NCBI GenBank assembly: GCA_947624485.1
Contig: CANQKM010000001.1
Location: 1 to 64,000 of the forward strand
Origin: an uncultured Clostridia bacterium
Lineage (GTDB): Bacteria > Bacillota > Clostridia > UBA1381
Reading direction: 5' to 3'
DNA length: 64,000 bases
Part shown: one piece after another, positions 19,218-30,966 of the stretch
How the letters are laid out: each line of letters begins with the position of its first letter
How positions within the stretch are numbered: position 1 is the first letter of the stretch
Position numbers and translations under genes: made by a program
The notes under the pieces: model-generated
Databases searched by the model: none
The model's input: the letters and a program-made list of their open reading frames with translations, nothing else
Told to the model about the DNA's origin: nothing

Positions 19218-20423
19218 ATGGGTATTTACAATATAGCCGATTACGGAGCGGTATCGGACGGCAAAACGGTATGCACCGGCGCGGTACAGCGTGCGGTGGA
19301 TTTGTGCGGCAAGGGCGATACCGTGTACGTGCCGGAGGGTACGTTTATAACGGGCGCGATATATCTGAAAAGCGACATGACGCTGTACCTTGAGAAAAAT
19401 TCAAAGCTTTTGGGCAGCGGCGATCTTAACGATTTCCCGATTGTCGGCTGCCCGTACGAGGGCTTTGAGCAGCTTTGCTACGCGTCGCTTATAAACACCG
19501 ACGGCGCGCTCTATCATAACATAACGATAGAGGGCGAAGGTACGCTTGACGCGAACGGAGTTGAGCTTTTTCATAAGGAAATTGAAGAAGGGAAGGGAAA
19601 GCGCGGCAGAATAGTCTGCATAAGGAACTGCGAAAACCTGACGATTCGCGGCGTAACGCTGCGCCAATCTCCCGCGTGGGGACTGCACCTCGTCTATTGC
19701 AAAAACGTGCTTATAGAAAATATCGGCGTACATACGAAATATGACGAAAACGGCGAAAAATACAACATATACAACTGCGACGGCATAGATATTGACTCGT
19801 GCGGCGGCGTTGTGATACGCAATTCGCTCATATCGAGCCAGGACGACTGCATAGCGGTAAAGTCGGGCAGAGACGCGGTCGGACGCAGGGTAAATATACC
19901 GTCCGAGAACATAACGATTGAGAACTGCGACTTTAAGAGCGGCTTCGGCGTGGCGATGGGCAGCGAGATGTCGGGCGGCGTAAGAGATGTGTACGTGCGC
20001 GATTGCCGCTTTACCGACACTCATTCGATAGCGAGCGTAAAGACTGTGCGCGGACGCGGCGCGTACATAAGGAACATACACTACGAAAACTGCACGCTTG
20101 ACAACAGAAATACAGAGATAACCGACACTAAATGGTTCCGCGGCGCGCTTTACGTTGACGCGTTCTACGGTGAGGATGTATTTGATGCGGATGCTCCCAT
20201 ACCTATCGATGAAACAACGCCCGTTATTGAGGACATATATTTTAAGAACATAAGTCTCAAAACCGTCGCAGGAAACGCAATATACATCTGCGGACTGCCC
20301 GAAAGACATTTTAAGAACATATATTTGGAAAACGTCACGGCGCACGGAAGGTACGGCATGAAGACGAAAAATGTTGATAACCTCGTCACCGTAAACGTCA
20401 GCGTGACGAGCGACGAGGACTAA
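19218..20423 (+). CDS. Glycoside hydrolase family 28 protein (polygalacturonase-like)
   Basis: YNIADYGAVSDGKTVCTGAVQRAVDLC, NCDGIDIDSCGGVVIRNSLISSQDDCIAVKSGRD, GSEMSGGVRDVYVRDCRF. Confidence 0.92.
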   Translation: MGIYNIADYGAVSDGKTVCTGAVQRAVDLCGKGDTVYVPEGTFITGAIYLKSDMTLYLEKNSKLLGSGDLNDFPIVGCPYEGFEQLCYASLINTDGALYHNITIEGEGTLDANGVELFHKEIEEGKGKRGRIVCIRNCENLTIRGVTLRQSPAWGLHLVYCKNVLIENIGVHTKYDENGEKYNIYNCDGIDIDSCGGVVIRNSLISSQDDCIAVKSGRDAVGRRVNIPSENITIENCDFKSGFGVAMGSEMSGGVRDVYVRDCRFTDTHSIASVKTVRGRGAYIRNIHYENCTLDNRNTEITDTKWFRGALYVDAFYGEDVFDADAPIPIDETTPVIEDIYFKNISLKTVAGNAIYICGLPERHFKNIYLENVTAHGRYGMKTKNVDNLVTVNVSVTSDED

Positions 20424-21274
20424 AGTCCGCATCGCTCAAAGAAGTCGGCTGACGACAGCCCCGACGGACGGTTAAAACGTTTCAGCATAAACAGCGAGTC
20501 GGGATCGCTCGTCACTGTGTTTATGCCCTCCGTACACGAAAAGCTCATTTTGAACCCCATATCCCGCAGCCATTCGGTCGTGCCTTTGCTGTACGCGCCG
20601 AACGGGTACGCGTAAATTATCGGCGCAAAACCGGTCTTTGACAAAAATCGGTTTTGCGCTTTTTCCGTGTCGGCGCAGAATATGCGCTTGTATTCCTCGT
20701 CGCTCTCACCCTTCTTTTTCTGCGCGCCGTTCCTTCCCTTATCGACCGAGTGAAAGTCGTACGAGTGATTGCCGACCTCGACGCGGTTCGACAAATACAT
20801 ATCGTACACCTCGCTCCACCGCAGATATCCGTACGTCGCGTTTTTTATATTGCTCTCACTGAACTCGTCGGTGTAGCTCCCGACAATAGAGCAGACAGCC
20901 TTTGCACCCGTTTCCTCCAGTATCGGCATAACGTAACTGTAAAAGTTGTAGTGACCGTCGTCAAAGGTGAGCATTACAGGTTTTTTCGGCAGCGGAGTGC
21001 CATGCTCCGAATAGTCTATGACCTCCTGCGCGCTGACGAACGAATAGCCGTTATTTTTCAGATACATAATATCCTCTTTAACCGTATCGGGCGTAACAAC
21101 ATACTTGCCCGCGCGCGATGAGTCCGCTATGACGCTGTGGTACATTACTATCAAAAGCTCCCTGCCGCCGCCGATTGCCGTTGTGTAACCGCCGCGTGCG
21201 TTGTAAACGATTACGGCGAGACATGCTAAGAACAGACACGCGGCGGAGATAAGGATAAAGCGCATTTTTTTCAT
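20420..21274 (-). CDS. Polysaccharide deacetylase family protein
   Basis: LLIVMYHSVI, KPVMLTFDDGHYNFYSYVMPILEETGAKAV, VEVGNHSYDFHS. Confidence 0.93.
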   Translation of the reverse strand: MKKMRFILISAACLFLACLAVIVYNARGGYTTAIGGGRELLIVMYHSVIADSSRAGKYVVTPDTVKEDIMYLKNNGYSFVSAQEVIDYSEHGTPLPKKPVMLTFDDGHYNFYSYVMPILEETGAKAVCSIVGSYTDEFSESNIKNATYGYLRWSEVYDMYLSNRVEVGNHSYDFHSVDKGRNGAQKKKGESDEEYKRIFCADTEKAQNRFLSKTGFAPIIYAYPFGAYSKGTTEWLRDMGFKMSFSCTEGINTVTSDPDSLFMLKRFNRPSGLSSADFFERCGL

Positions 21275-21281
21275 AAAAATA

Positions 21282-21311
21282 ACACCCCCTGTTATAGTAT
21301 GACAGGGGGTG
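21282..21311 (-). terminator. Hairpin downstream of fba, overlapping the ribosome binding site of the deacetylase gene
   Basis: Minus strand GCACCCCCTGT-CATACTATA-ACAGGGGGTGTTATTTTTATG. Confidence 0.7.
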
Positions 21312-21328
21312 CGCCGTTATGCGGTAAA

Positions 21329-22192
21329 TCAAGCCTTGCCGACAGAGCCGAACAGCTCCATCTTTTCCTTTACGATTACCTTTATAGCCTCCGTTCCGGG
21401 AGCCAGAAGCTTTCTCGGATCAAAGCCCTTACCCTCAAGGTCTTTGCCCGCTTCGATGTACTTTCTTGTCGCCTCCTGGAAATAAAGCTGACATTCGGTG
21501 TTTACGTTTATCTTCGCAACGCCGAGCGAAATTGCCTTCTTGATCATATCAGCCGGTATACCCGTGCCGCCGTGAAGAACGAGCGGAAGGTCGCCGATAA
21601 GCTCCTTCGTCTTTGCGAGAGCGTCAAAGTCGAGACCTTTCCAGTTTGCGGGGTACTTGCCGTGGATGTTGCCGATACCTGCCGCAAGGAAGTCAACGCC
21701 GAGGTCGGCTATCTTCTTACATTCGTTCGGATCGGCGATTTCGCCCATGCCGACAACTCCGTCCTCTTCGCCGCCGATCGAGCCTACTTCTGCTTCAATT
21801 GACATTCCCATAGCGTGGCTTACCTTTACAAGCTCCTTTGTTTTTTCGATATTTTCCTCAATGGGGAAGTGAGAGCCGTCAAACATTATTGACGAGAAGC
21901 CCGCCTTTATGCACTTGTAGCAGCCCTCGTAAGTACCGTGGTCGAGATGAAGCGCGACGGGGACGGTTATGTTCATTTCCTCTATCATAGCCTTAACCAT
22001 AGCCGCGACGGTCTTAAAGCCCGTCATATATTTACCCGCGCCCTCGCTTACGCCGAGAATAACGGGCGACTTGTTTTCCTCCGCCGTGGCGAGGATTGCC
22101 TTTGTCCATTCAAGATTGTTTATGTTAAACTGACCGACCGCGTACTTTCCCGCGACTGCCTTGTTTAACATGTCTGTAGCTGAAACTAACAT
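21329..22192 (-). CDS. fba: Class II fructose-bisphosphate aldolase
   Basis: AVGQFNINNLEWTKAIL, VALHLDHGTYEGCYKCIKAGFSSIMFDGSH, PLVLHGGTGIPADMIKKAISLGVAKINVNTE. Confidence 0.95.
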   Translation of the reverse strand: MLVSATDMLNKAVAGKYAVGQFNINNLEWTKAILATAEENKSPVILGVSEGAGKYMTGFKTVAAMVKAMIEEMNITVPVALHLDHGTYEGCYKCIKAGFSSIMFDGSHFPIEENIEKTKELVKVSHAMGMSIEAEVGSIGGEEDGVVGMGEIADPNECKKIADLGVDFLAAGIGNIHGKYPANWKGLDFDALAKTKELIGDLPLVLHGGTGIPADMIKKAISLGVAKINVNTECQLYFQEATRKYIEAGKDLEGKGFDPRKLLAPGTEAIKVIVKEKMELFGSVGKA

Positions 22193-22246
22193 TTCAACAT
22201 TCCTCCTTTATAAATTTGATAAAATATATGTTAATTTAATATATTT

Positions 22247-22852
22247 TCAGTTACCTATGATGATACGGTCGGAATTTAATACGCGCGTAAGGTTGTCCTC
22301 CGTGGCTGCTATCGTTTTCGACCTGCCGCAGCGCAGGCAGGAAATCACGACGCTGCCGCCCTTTACGATTACCGACGCCTTTTCGCCGCCGCACACACAG
22401 CCTATACGATGCGCGTCGGAGAGCTTGTTAAGCCGCTCTATTATCAAAAGCAGCGTGTTGAATACCGCGTCGTCGCCGGTGTCGTATTCGTCTATAATAT
22501 CGGAATAAATGTCGGTGTCCTCGAGAGCCTGTTCAACCTTGTCGCTTTCGCCGGCAAAGAATATATCCATACCAGCCGCCGGACATTTGTACGACAAGAG
22601 CTTTTTCTTCCAGAATCCGCCGCGTGAAGACGTGTAGCTGTGATTTCCTCCGCAAAGCGGACACTCTACGTTGATCTTGTAGCCTGCACCCTTAACCGAG
22701 ATTGTGACGCACTTTTCGCGGCAGCCGTGGGTGGGGCATACAAACGTCGCCTTACCCGCGCCCGAAAAATCGAAAATTGTCAGATATTTTGAAGATATGT
22801 TTGAGCAGACGGGGCAGACATAAGCCACAGTCCGTTTCAATTCAACAACCAT
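22247..22852 (-). CDS. Uncharacterised cysteine-rich (zinc-ribbon-like) protein
   Basis: Repeated CxxC-type motifs CPVC, CPTHGC, CPLCGG, CVCGG, CLRCG. Confidence 0.75.
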   Translation of the reverse strand: MVVELKRTVAYVCPVCSNISSKYLTIFDFSGAGKATFVCPTHGCREKCVTISVKGAGYKINVECPLCGGNHSYTSSRGGFWKKKLLSYKCPAAGMDIFFAGESDKVEQALEDTDIYSDIIDEYDTGDDAVFNTLLLIIERLNKLSDAHRIGCVCGGEKASVIVKGGSVVISCLRCGRSKTIAATEDNLTRVLNSDRIIIGN

Positions 22853-22865
22853 TTATACAACCTCA

Positions 22866-23735
22866 CTACAATCCTATTTTTTCTTCGCGCGCGTAGAAAA
22901 ACAAATACTGCTGCGCGAAACCGCCGAGCGCGCCGAATTTCTTTTCCGCAAATTCCGAAACGGCATTTATGCTCGTTTCTCCGTCAAAGTAACAATACTC
23001 CATTATACGCTTTATCCACACGTCCACCGGAAACGCCTCCGTATGCGAAAGTCCGAAAAGCAGTATACAGTTCGCGACCTTGTTACCCACGCCGTTTATA
23101 CGCATAAGCTCTTTTTTCGCGCCCTCCGCGTCAAGCGAGCGTATGTATTTTTCGTCAATGTCGCCCGACGCGAACCGCCGTGCCGCGTCTATAATATACT
23201 TGTCGCGGAAACCTGCGCGTATAGGGGCTAAATCCTCCGCTTTAAGACGCGCGAGCGTCTCACAGTCGGGGAATGAGTAATATATTTCGCCGCCGTACTC
23301 GATTTCACTGCCGTAAAGCGCGCACAGCCGCTCGATTATGCCCTTTATGCGCGGTATGTTGTTGCTCGCCGATATGATAAACGACACGACCGTTTCCCAC
23401 AAATCCTGATTGAGTATGCGTATACCTCCGCCGTACGAAACAGCCGCGCGCATAATATCGTCCGCGGCGAGAGCCTTTTTTATCTCTCCATAGTCCCTGT
23501 CAAGGTCAAAATAACCGCGCCAGATATTTTGAAAATCCTTTTCGCTCGTATCGTATAGCGTAACGGTATCGCCGCTCTGCTTGATACGAAGTGCGCGACC
23601 GAGCGCGACGCCGATGTACGAACCGTCAGAATCCATATTCCAGCGGAAGCATTGTCCGCAGTCGAATATATGTTTTAAATCGAAGTCCCGAAGCCCCGTC
23701 ACAACGAGGTCTTTTCCTGTCATTTGCGTATTCAT
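22866..23735 (-). CDS. 8-oxoguanine DNA glycosylase (OGG family)
   Basis: FDCGQCFRWNMDSDGSYIG, QDLWETVVSFIISASNNIPRIKGIIERLC, INGVGNKVANCILLFGLSHTEAFPVDVWIKRIM. Confidence 0.93.
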   Translation of the reverse strand: MNTQMTGKDLVVTGLRDFDLKHIFDCGQCFRWNMDSDGSYIGVALGRALRIKQSGDTVTLYDTSEKDFQNIWRGYFDLDRDYGEIKKALAADDIMRAAVSYGGGIRILNQDLWETVVSFIISASNNIPRIKGIIERLCALYGSEIEYGGEIYYSFPDCETLARLKAEDLAPIRAGFRDKYIIDAARRFASGDIDEKYIRSLDAEGAKKELMRINGVGNKVANCILLFGLSHTEAFPVDVWIKRIMEYCYFDGETSINAVSEFAEKKFGALGGFAQQYLFFYAREEKIGL

Positions 23736-23911
23736 AAATACAGTATACCACATTTGGTATATTTTATCAATAATATAAAGATAGAAATTTAACGAGCGCT
23801 TTTGTACATTTTGATAGGCATAATTGCGCCGCACCACTTGACACAATAGGATAAAAATAGTAAAATAATTATGTATGTTCTTATATAACGAAAGGAGAAA
23901 CCGACAAAATT

Positions 23912-25684
<1,773 letters not shown>

Positions 25685-25702
25685 GAGTGGAGTGAAGCAG
25701 GA

Positions 25703-26668
25703 ATGATTACGGTATCAAATCTGACGAAAAAATACGGACAGAAAACCGTACTCGACAACGTGAGCTTTGACGTTAAGGAAGGCGAGATCGTAGGCTTTCT
25801 TGGTCCCAACGGCGCGGGAAAGTCCACGGCTATGAACATTATAACGGGTTACATTTCAGCCACGGAGGGCAGCGCGCAGATAGACGGTCACGATATAGCG
25901 AAAGAGCCTATCGAGGCAAAAAAGCGCATAGGTTACCTTCCCGAAATACCGCCGCTTTACGTGGATATGACAGTTAGGGAATATCTCGAATTTGTATGCG
26001 ATTTGAAAAAGGTAAAAAAAGCCGACATAAAAGCGCATATCGGCGGTATAATTGAAACGGTGAAAATATCCGACGTCGAAAACAGACGCATCGGCAACCT
26101 ATCAAAGGGCTACAGGCAGAGAGTGGGACTCGCCGGCGCACTTATAGGCGATCCGCCGGTTATAATACTCGACGAGCCGACCGTCGGACTTGATCCGAAG
26201 CAGATAGTTGACGTGAGAAACGTCATAAAAAAACTGGGCGAAACAAAGACGGTCATATTAAGCTCGCATATATTGAGCGAGATTAGCGCCGTCGCGGACA
26301 GAGTAATCATCATAAACAAGGGCAGAATCGCAACAGAGGACACGCCCGCAAACCTTCAAAACCGCCTCGGCAAGTCGCACCGCGTACAGCTTACCGTTTC
26401 GGGCGACCGCGGTAAAGCGGAAGACCTGCTCAAATCCTTTGACGGCGTAAGCAATGTAGTATGCACCTCGTCAAACGGCGACGAGCATAGCTTTGAATTT
26501 GAAACGCAGCTTAGCGCGAACGACAGAAAAAAGATTTTCTTCGCGTTCGCAAAGGAGAATATGGCGATAATATCACAGCAGGACAAGCGGCTCACGCTTG
26601 AGGAAATATTCCTGTCCGTGACGGACAGCGGCGGAAAGGAGAGTGACGAAAGTGAAGGCGATATTTAA
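25703..26668 (+). CDS. ABC transporter ATP-binding protein (GldA-like)
   Basis: GFLGPNGAGKSTAMNIITGY, LSKGYRQRVGLAGALIGDPPVIILDEPTVGLDPKQI. Confidence 0.95.
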   Translation: MITVSNLTKKYGQKTVLDNVSFDVKEGEIVGFLGPNGAGKSTAMNIITGYISATEGSAQIDGHDIAKEPIEAKKRIGYLPEIPPLYVDMTVREYLEFVCDLKKVKKADIKAHIGGIIETVKISDVENRRIGNLSKGYRQRVGLAGALIGDPPVIILDEPTVGLDPKQIVDVRNVIKKLGETKTVILSSHILSEISAVADRVIIINKGRIATEDTPANLQNRLGKSHRVQLTVSGDRGKAEDLLKSFDGVSNVVCTSSNGDEHSFEFETQLSANDRKKIFFAFAKENMAIISQQDKRLTLEEIFLSVTDSGGKESDESEGDI

Positions 26669-27356
26669 GAGAGAACTGAACGCGTACTTCACATCGGCTC
26701 TCGGCTACGCGTATTTGTTTTTGTTCCTTGTATTCACGGGACTTGTGTTCTACTTCACGTCCATACAGACGGGACTTTCGTCGCTGACAACATACTTTAC
26801 CGTAACGGCGTACCTGTCGCCGCTGCTTTTGCCGCTCCTTACGGTGCGGATATTTTCGGAGGACAGAAAGCTTAAAACCGACCAGCTTCTGCTTACCGCG
26901 CCGGTATCGACCGCGGGCGTAGTACTGGGCAAATTTCTTGCCGCGTTCGCGATGTTCGGCATAGGTCTTGCGGTAACAATAATATATCCGCTCATACAGT
27001 CGCGCTACGGCGCTGTACCGGTGGCGGAAACGGTATGCGCGTACATCGGATTTATACTGTTCGCGGCGCTTATACTTGCCGTCGGCGCGTTCATGTCGTC
27101 GCTTACCGAAAACCAGATAACGGCAGCCGCCGCGACGTACGTAGTGGTGTGCGCGGTAATAGCGGCTGTGTTCGCGGTAAATATAATACCGAACGAGACG
27201 ATCGTGAATATCGCGCTTTGGCTGTCTCCGATAAACAGATTTCTGAACCTTCTTCACGGCAGATTTAACATAAACGACGCGGTTTATCTCGCAAGCGTAT
27301 CGGGACTGTTTCTGTTCCTCACGGTGGAAACGTTCGAGAAGCGCAGACTTGGCTGA
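26652..27356 (+). CDS. ABC-2 type permease (GldF-like)
   Basis: VKAIFKRELNAYFTSALGYAYLFLFLVFTGLVFY...LTVRIFSEDRKLKTDQLLLTAPVS. Confidence 0.9.
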   Translation: MKAIFKRELNAYFTSALGYAYLFLFLVFTGLVFYFTSIQTGLSSLTTYFTVTAYLSPLLLPLLTVRIFSEDRKLKTDQLLLTAPVSTAGVVLGKFLAAFAMFGIGLAVTIIYPLIQSRYGAVPVAETVCAYIGFILFAALILAVGAFMSSLTENQITAAAATYVVVCAVIAAVFAVNIIPNETIVNIALWLSPINRFLNLLHGRFNINDAVYLASVSGLFLFLTVETFEKRRLG

Positions 27357-27371
27357 CGGGAGGGGTGCAAT

Positions 27372-28727
27372 ATGAATAACCGTAAAAAATTCAGGATAAA
27401 TTTCATTGTAACGGTTGCCGCCGCGGTCGCGCTTGTCGCTGTGGTAAACGTGTTCGCGACCGTTCTCCAGAACCGTATGTCAATAATCACAAGCGACGCA
27501 TACGAGCTTTCCGACAGGACGAAGGATTACCTCAAAACTTTTGACACACCCGCGCACATCTACATCTTCGAGAGCGCGGCAAAGCAGGACGAGAACATTT
27601 CAAACGTTCTTCGCCGTTACGGAGAGCTTAACTCAAATATAAAGGTTGAGAATGTAAATCCTATGGAGGATCCGACCTTCGGAAGCAAATACACGAAAAA
27701 GGGCGAATCGCTTCCGGCGAATTCGATTATTGTCGCGTCCGACACGCGTTACCGCACATTTACGCTGACGTCGCTCTACGAGGGTACGTACCTGAGCGTT
27801 GAAAACAAGATAACGCCCGCGCTCGAATACGTTTCGGGCGACGCGGATATGAAAGCGTGCTTTGTGACAGGTCACGGCGAGCTTGACTCCGCGGGTATGC
27901 AGAAAAAGCTCAAGGACGAAACTTACGTTGTTGAGGAGTGGGACAGCCTTATGACGGACGTTCCGGAGGATACGTCGCTTGTCATATGCTTCAGACCGCT
28001 AAACGACTTTACGGACGAGGAAATAACAAAGCTTGACGCGTACCTCGAAAAGGGCGGACATTTCCAGCTTTACACCGACAACAACACAAAGGCTCTCACG
28101 AACCTTTACAAATATATGGAGTCGTGGGGAATAGGCTTTACCGACACAATGGCAGCCGACACGAACAGCGACAACTACCTCTATAACGGCAGCACGCAGC
28201 TCATGTACGCCGACGTGCAGCCTACGCCGTTCACGGACGGCATAATTTCGGGCGACCGCCGCGTGGCGTACCTGCCTTACGCGAAGGCGCTCGATATGCT
28301 TTTTGAGTCTAACGGCGCGAGAACCGTTATGCCGGTGCTTGCCACGACCGATATGACATACACGATAGCGGGCGACACGCTTGAAACGGTCGAGGACGTG
28401 CCTATGGGCGCGAGAATGATAGCGGGACTTGCGGGCGACACCGACACGGGCGCATCTGTTTACGCTGCGGGCGCGACGTTCTTTATGAACTACAACGAGG
28501 AGGACATCACAGGCTCGGTAAATTACGAGTATTTCGACAACCTCATAAATTACATGCTCGGCACGGACGCGAGCTTTACCGTAAACGGAAAATCGGCATA
28601 CGGCGGCATGCTTATGATGAACGAGTCGCAGAAGGTCTACGTGCGCACGCTTGTCATTATCGTAATACCGCTTATTGTGCTTATATGCGCCGTTATTGCG
28701 CTTTTGAGAAGGAGAAAGCTGAGATGA
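27372..28727 (+). CDS. GldG-family ABC-associated protein
   Basis: FRINFIVTVAAAVALVAVVNVFATVLQNR..., FVTGHGELD, C-terminal transmembrane segment; between a GldF-like permease and DUF4340. Confidence 0.85.
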   Translation: MNNRKKFRINFIVTVAAAVALVAVVNVFATVLQNRMSIITSDAYELSDRTKDYLKTFDTPAHIYIFESAAKQDENISNVLRRYGELNSNIKVENVNPMEDPTFGSKYTKKGESLPANSIIVASDTRYRTFTLTSLYEGTYLSVENKITPALEYVSGDADMKACFVTGHGELDSAGMQKKLKDETYVVEEWDSLMTDVPEDTSLVICFRPLNDFTDEEITKLDAYLEKGGHFQLYTDNNTKALTNLYKYMESWGIGFTDTMAADTNSDNYLYNGSTQLMYADVQPTPFTDGIISGDRRVAYLPYAKALDMLFESNGARTVMPVLATTDMTYTIAGDTLETVEDVPMGARMIAGLAGDTDTGASVYAAGATFFMNYNEEDITGSVNYEYFDNLINYMLGTDASFTVNGKSAYGGMLMMNESQKVYVRTLVIIVIPLIVLICAVIALLRRRKLR

Positions 28728-30100
28728 ACAAGAAGCTGCTGACAGTTGTAATAGTGCTTATTGTGCTGTTCGCGGGCGCGACGGCGTTTCTTCTGCTGAC
28801 TGGAAATAAAGAGCCTGACACACAGGGAACGGAAGCGGAGGGCGAAACGTACACGCTGTTCGACATTCCGTCCCCGTCGCTTAAGGAAGTCGAGGTAAAC
28901 ACGGCTGACTTTAACATAAAAGCCGTAAACACGGGCGACTCCGAGTGGACGATAGACGGTGAAAACGCCGAGGAAATATCGCCGCAAAAGGCGTTCGGAC
29001 TTGCCGGCACGGTATCCAACCTCACATCGAAGAACCGTTACGACGCGCCGAGTGATCTGTCCGCTTACGGGCTTGACAATCCGCCTATAACGGTCACGCT
29101 CCGCCTGAAAGAAGGAACGGAAAACAAGCTGTATATAGGCGATTTGAGTGCGTCGCTCGGCGAATATTTTGTCATGAAGGACGGCGACGATGCGGTTTAC
29201 ACCGTCTACAAGCACAAGGTTGACGCGATGCTCGAACCGATTTCGTATTATAAGGAGTTTAACCGCCTGACGCTCAATGCCGATGATATAACGGGCGTTA
29301 AGATAGAGCGCGGCGGCGACGATATAGAAATTAAAATCCGCGACGATATAGACGAGTTTACGCCGATAGTATGGGAAATGACCGAGCCGTACGCAAGTCC
29401 CGCGAACGACGATTACATCGACGGCGAAATTCTCGATCCGATAAGCGGTCTGGAGCTTACGACGCCGATAGACAACGCCGACGGCGGCTTTACGGACAAA
29501 TCTCCGGTCGTAACTGTAACGATACTCACGCATGATGAAGAGTCGGGCGAACTGAACGGCGGCAGTTACACGGAAACCTTCACAGTCGGCAAAGCGGAGG
29601 GCGACAACACTTATGTAAAATACGGCGGCAAGGTGTTCCTCGTTCCGACCGAGAATGTCGCGTTTGCAAACGACAGCGCGTTTAATATAGTGAGCAAGCT
29701 GCAGCTTATGGAAAATATCGCCGACATTAAGAGCGTAACGGTCGAGTACGGCGGCGCGGGACACAAAATCGAGGTGTCGCGCGACAGCAATAACAAGTAC
29801 GATTTTAAGACCGACGGCAAAGACGCAGACCGCGAAAAGTCGCAGACAATCTACGAAAGCCTTATAAGCCTGTCGGTTGACAGCGCGTACACCGGCGGCG
29901 ACCTCGGCGAAACGGCGCTCAAAATCACATACGAGGGCGCGGACGGAAACGACGACACCGTCATAGAGGTAAAGCGCGCCGGCGACATCAACTGCGCCGT
30001 TGTAAAGAACGACAAAGCCGAATTTATGATAAGATACGCGAAAATACAGGGATTTACGGAGGAATTTGACGAGTACCTCCGCAGCTTTACGGAAGAATAG
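28724..30100 (+). CDS. DUF4340 domain-containing protein
   Basis: MNKKLLTVVIVLIVLFAGATAFLLL...; follows GldG as in many Gld-like operons. Confidence 0.8.
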   Translation: MNKKLLTVVIVLIVLFAGATAFLLLTGNKEPDTQGTEAEGETYTLFDIPSPSLKEVEVNTADFNIKAVNTGDSEWTIDGENAEEISPQKAFGLAGTVSNLTSKNRYDAPSDLSAYGLDNPPITVTLRLKEGTENKLYIGDLSASLGEYFVMKDGDDAVYTVYKHKVDAMLEPISYYKEFNRLTLNADDITGVKIERGGDDIEIKIRDDIDEFTPIVWEMTEPYASPANDDYIDGEILDPISGLELTTPIDNADGGFTDKSPVVTVTILTHDEESGELNGGSYTETFTVGKAEGDNTYVKYGGKVFLVPTENVAFANDSAFNIVSKLQLMENIADIKSVTVEYGGAGHKIEVSRDSNNKYDFKTDGKDADREKSQTIYESLISLSVDSAYTGGDLGETALKITYEGADGNDDTVIEVKRAGDINCAVVKNDKAEFMIRYAKIQGFTEEFDEYLRSFTEE

Positions 30101-30110
30101 GAGGATAAAC

Positions 30111-30908
30111 ATGGAGAGCTTATGGAACGGCGAAATGCCCTACAAAAACGACAGCTTTATAGAGGACGGCGAAACGTCCCACCGTATGCCCACGATAACG
30201 GCGTACCCTTCAAAATCAAGCTGCGCCGTGATTATTTTCCCGGGCGGCGGCTACGCGATGCGCGCCGAGCATGAGGGAAAGGGGTACGCGGAGTGGTTCA
30301 ACTCCATAGGCGTGACGGCGTTCGTGGTAGACTACCGTGTCGCGCCGTACAAGCACCCTGCGGAGCTTACGGACGCGATGCGCGCGGTAAAGTACGTGCG
30401 CGCGTTCGCCGACAGGTACGGCGTGGATAAGGACAAGATAGCCGTAATGGGTTCGAGTGCGGGCGGTCACCTTGCCGCGAGCGTGTCGGTGCATTACGAC
30501 AAGGACTTCTACACCGCCACCGACAACATCGACCGCGAAAGCTGCCGGCCGGACGCGACAATTCTCTGCTATCCCGTAATAGATATGTACGAGTACCGCC
30601 ATGACGGCTCACGCGCCAATCTCATAGGCGACAGACCGTTTGACAGCGACAAGACGTTTATGTCGCTCTATAACCACGTAACGGTCAACACGCCGCCGGC
30701 GTTTATATGGCACACAGCCGAGGACAGCGTTGTGCCGTGCGAAAACTCGCTTTTGTACGCCGAGGCACTCAGCAAATACCACGTACCGTTTGAGCTTCAC
30801 ATTTACCCCGAAGGTCACCACGGTCTGGGACTTGCCGCGGAAGTACCGCACACGGCGCAATGGTCAGCCGCACTTAAAAGCTGGCTCGAGGATATAAAAT
30901 TTATATAA
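30111..30908 (+). CDS. Alpha/beta hydrolase (acetyl esterase / lipase family)
   Basis: CAVIIFPGGGYAMRAEHEGKGYAEWFNSIG, KIAVMGSSAGGHLAASVS, HTAEDSVVPCENSLLYAEAL. Confidence 0.92.
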   Translation: MESLWNGEMPYKNDSFIEDGETSHRMPTITAYPSKSSCAVIIFPGGGYAMRAEHEGKGYAEWFNSIGVTAFVVDYRVAPYKHPAELTDAMRAVKYVRAFADRYGVDKDKIAVMGSSAGGHLAASVSVHYDKDFYTATDNIDRESCRPDATILCYPVIDMYEYRHDGSRANLIGDRPFDSDKTFMSLYNHVTVNTPPAFIWHTAEDSVVPCENSLLYAEALSKYHVPFELHIYPEGHHGLGLAAEVPHTAQWSAALKSWLEDIKFI

Positions 30909-30924
30909 CGAATTTAAAGTATTA

Positions 30925-30958
30925 AGAGAGAGCATATCATACGATACGCTCTCTTTCT
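30925..30958. terminator. Rho-independent terminator between convergent genes
   Basis: AGAGAGAGCATATC-ATAC-GATACGCTCTCTTTCT. Confidence 0.8.
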
Positions 30959-30966
30959 GTTACAGC

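Noticed and set aside
19401-20432. 343-aa minus-strand ORF opposite GH28
   Set aside because: Shadow ORF of the well-supported GH28 gene.
23750-23911. T-box leader upstream of aspS
   Set aside because: Intergenic region is short and lacks a T-box sequence or terminator/antiterminator structure.
28637-30112. 491-aa minus-strand ORF antisense to DUF4340 gene
   Set aside because: Basic, compositionally odd translation (many R/Y/V) typical of shadow ORFs opposite real genes; the plus strand has a coherent operon.
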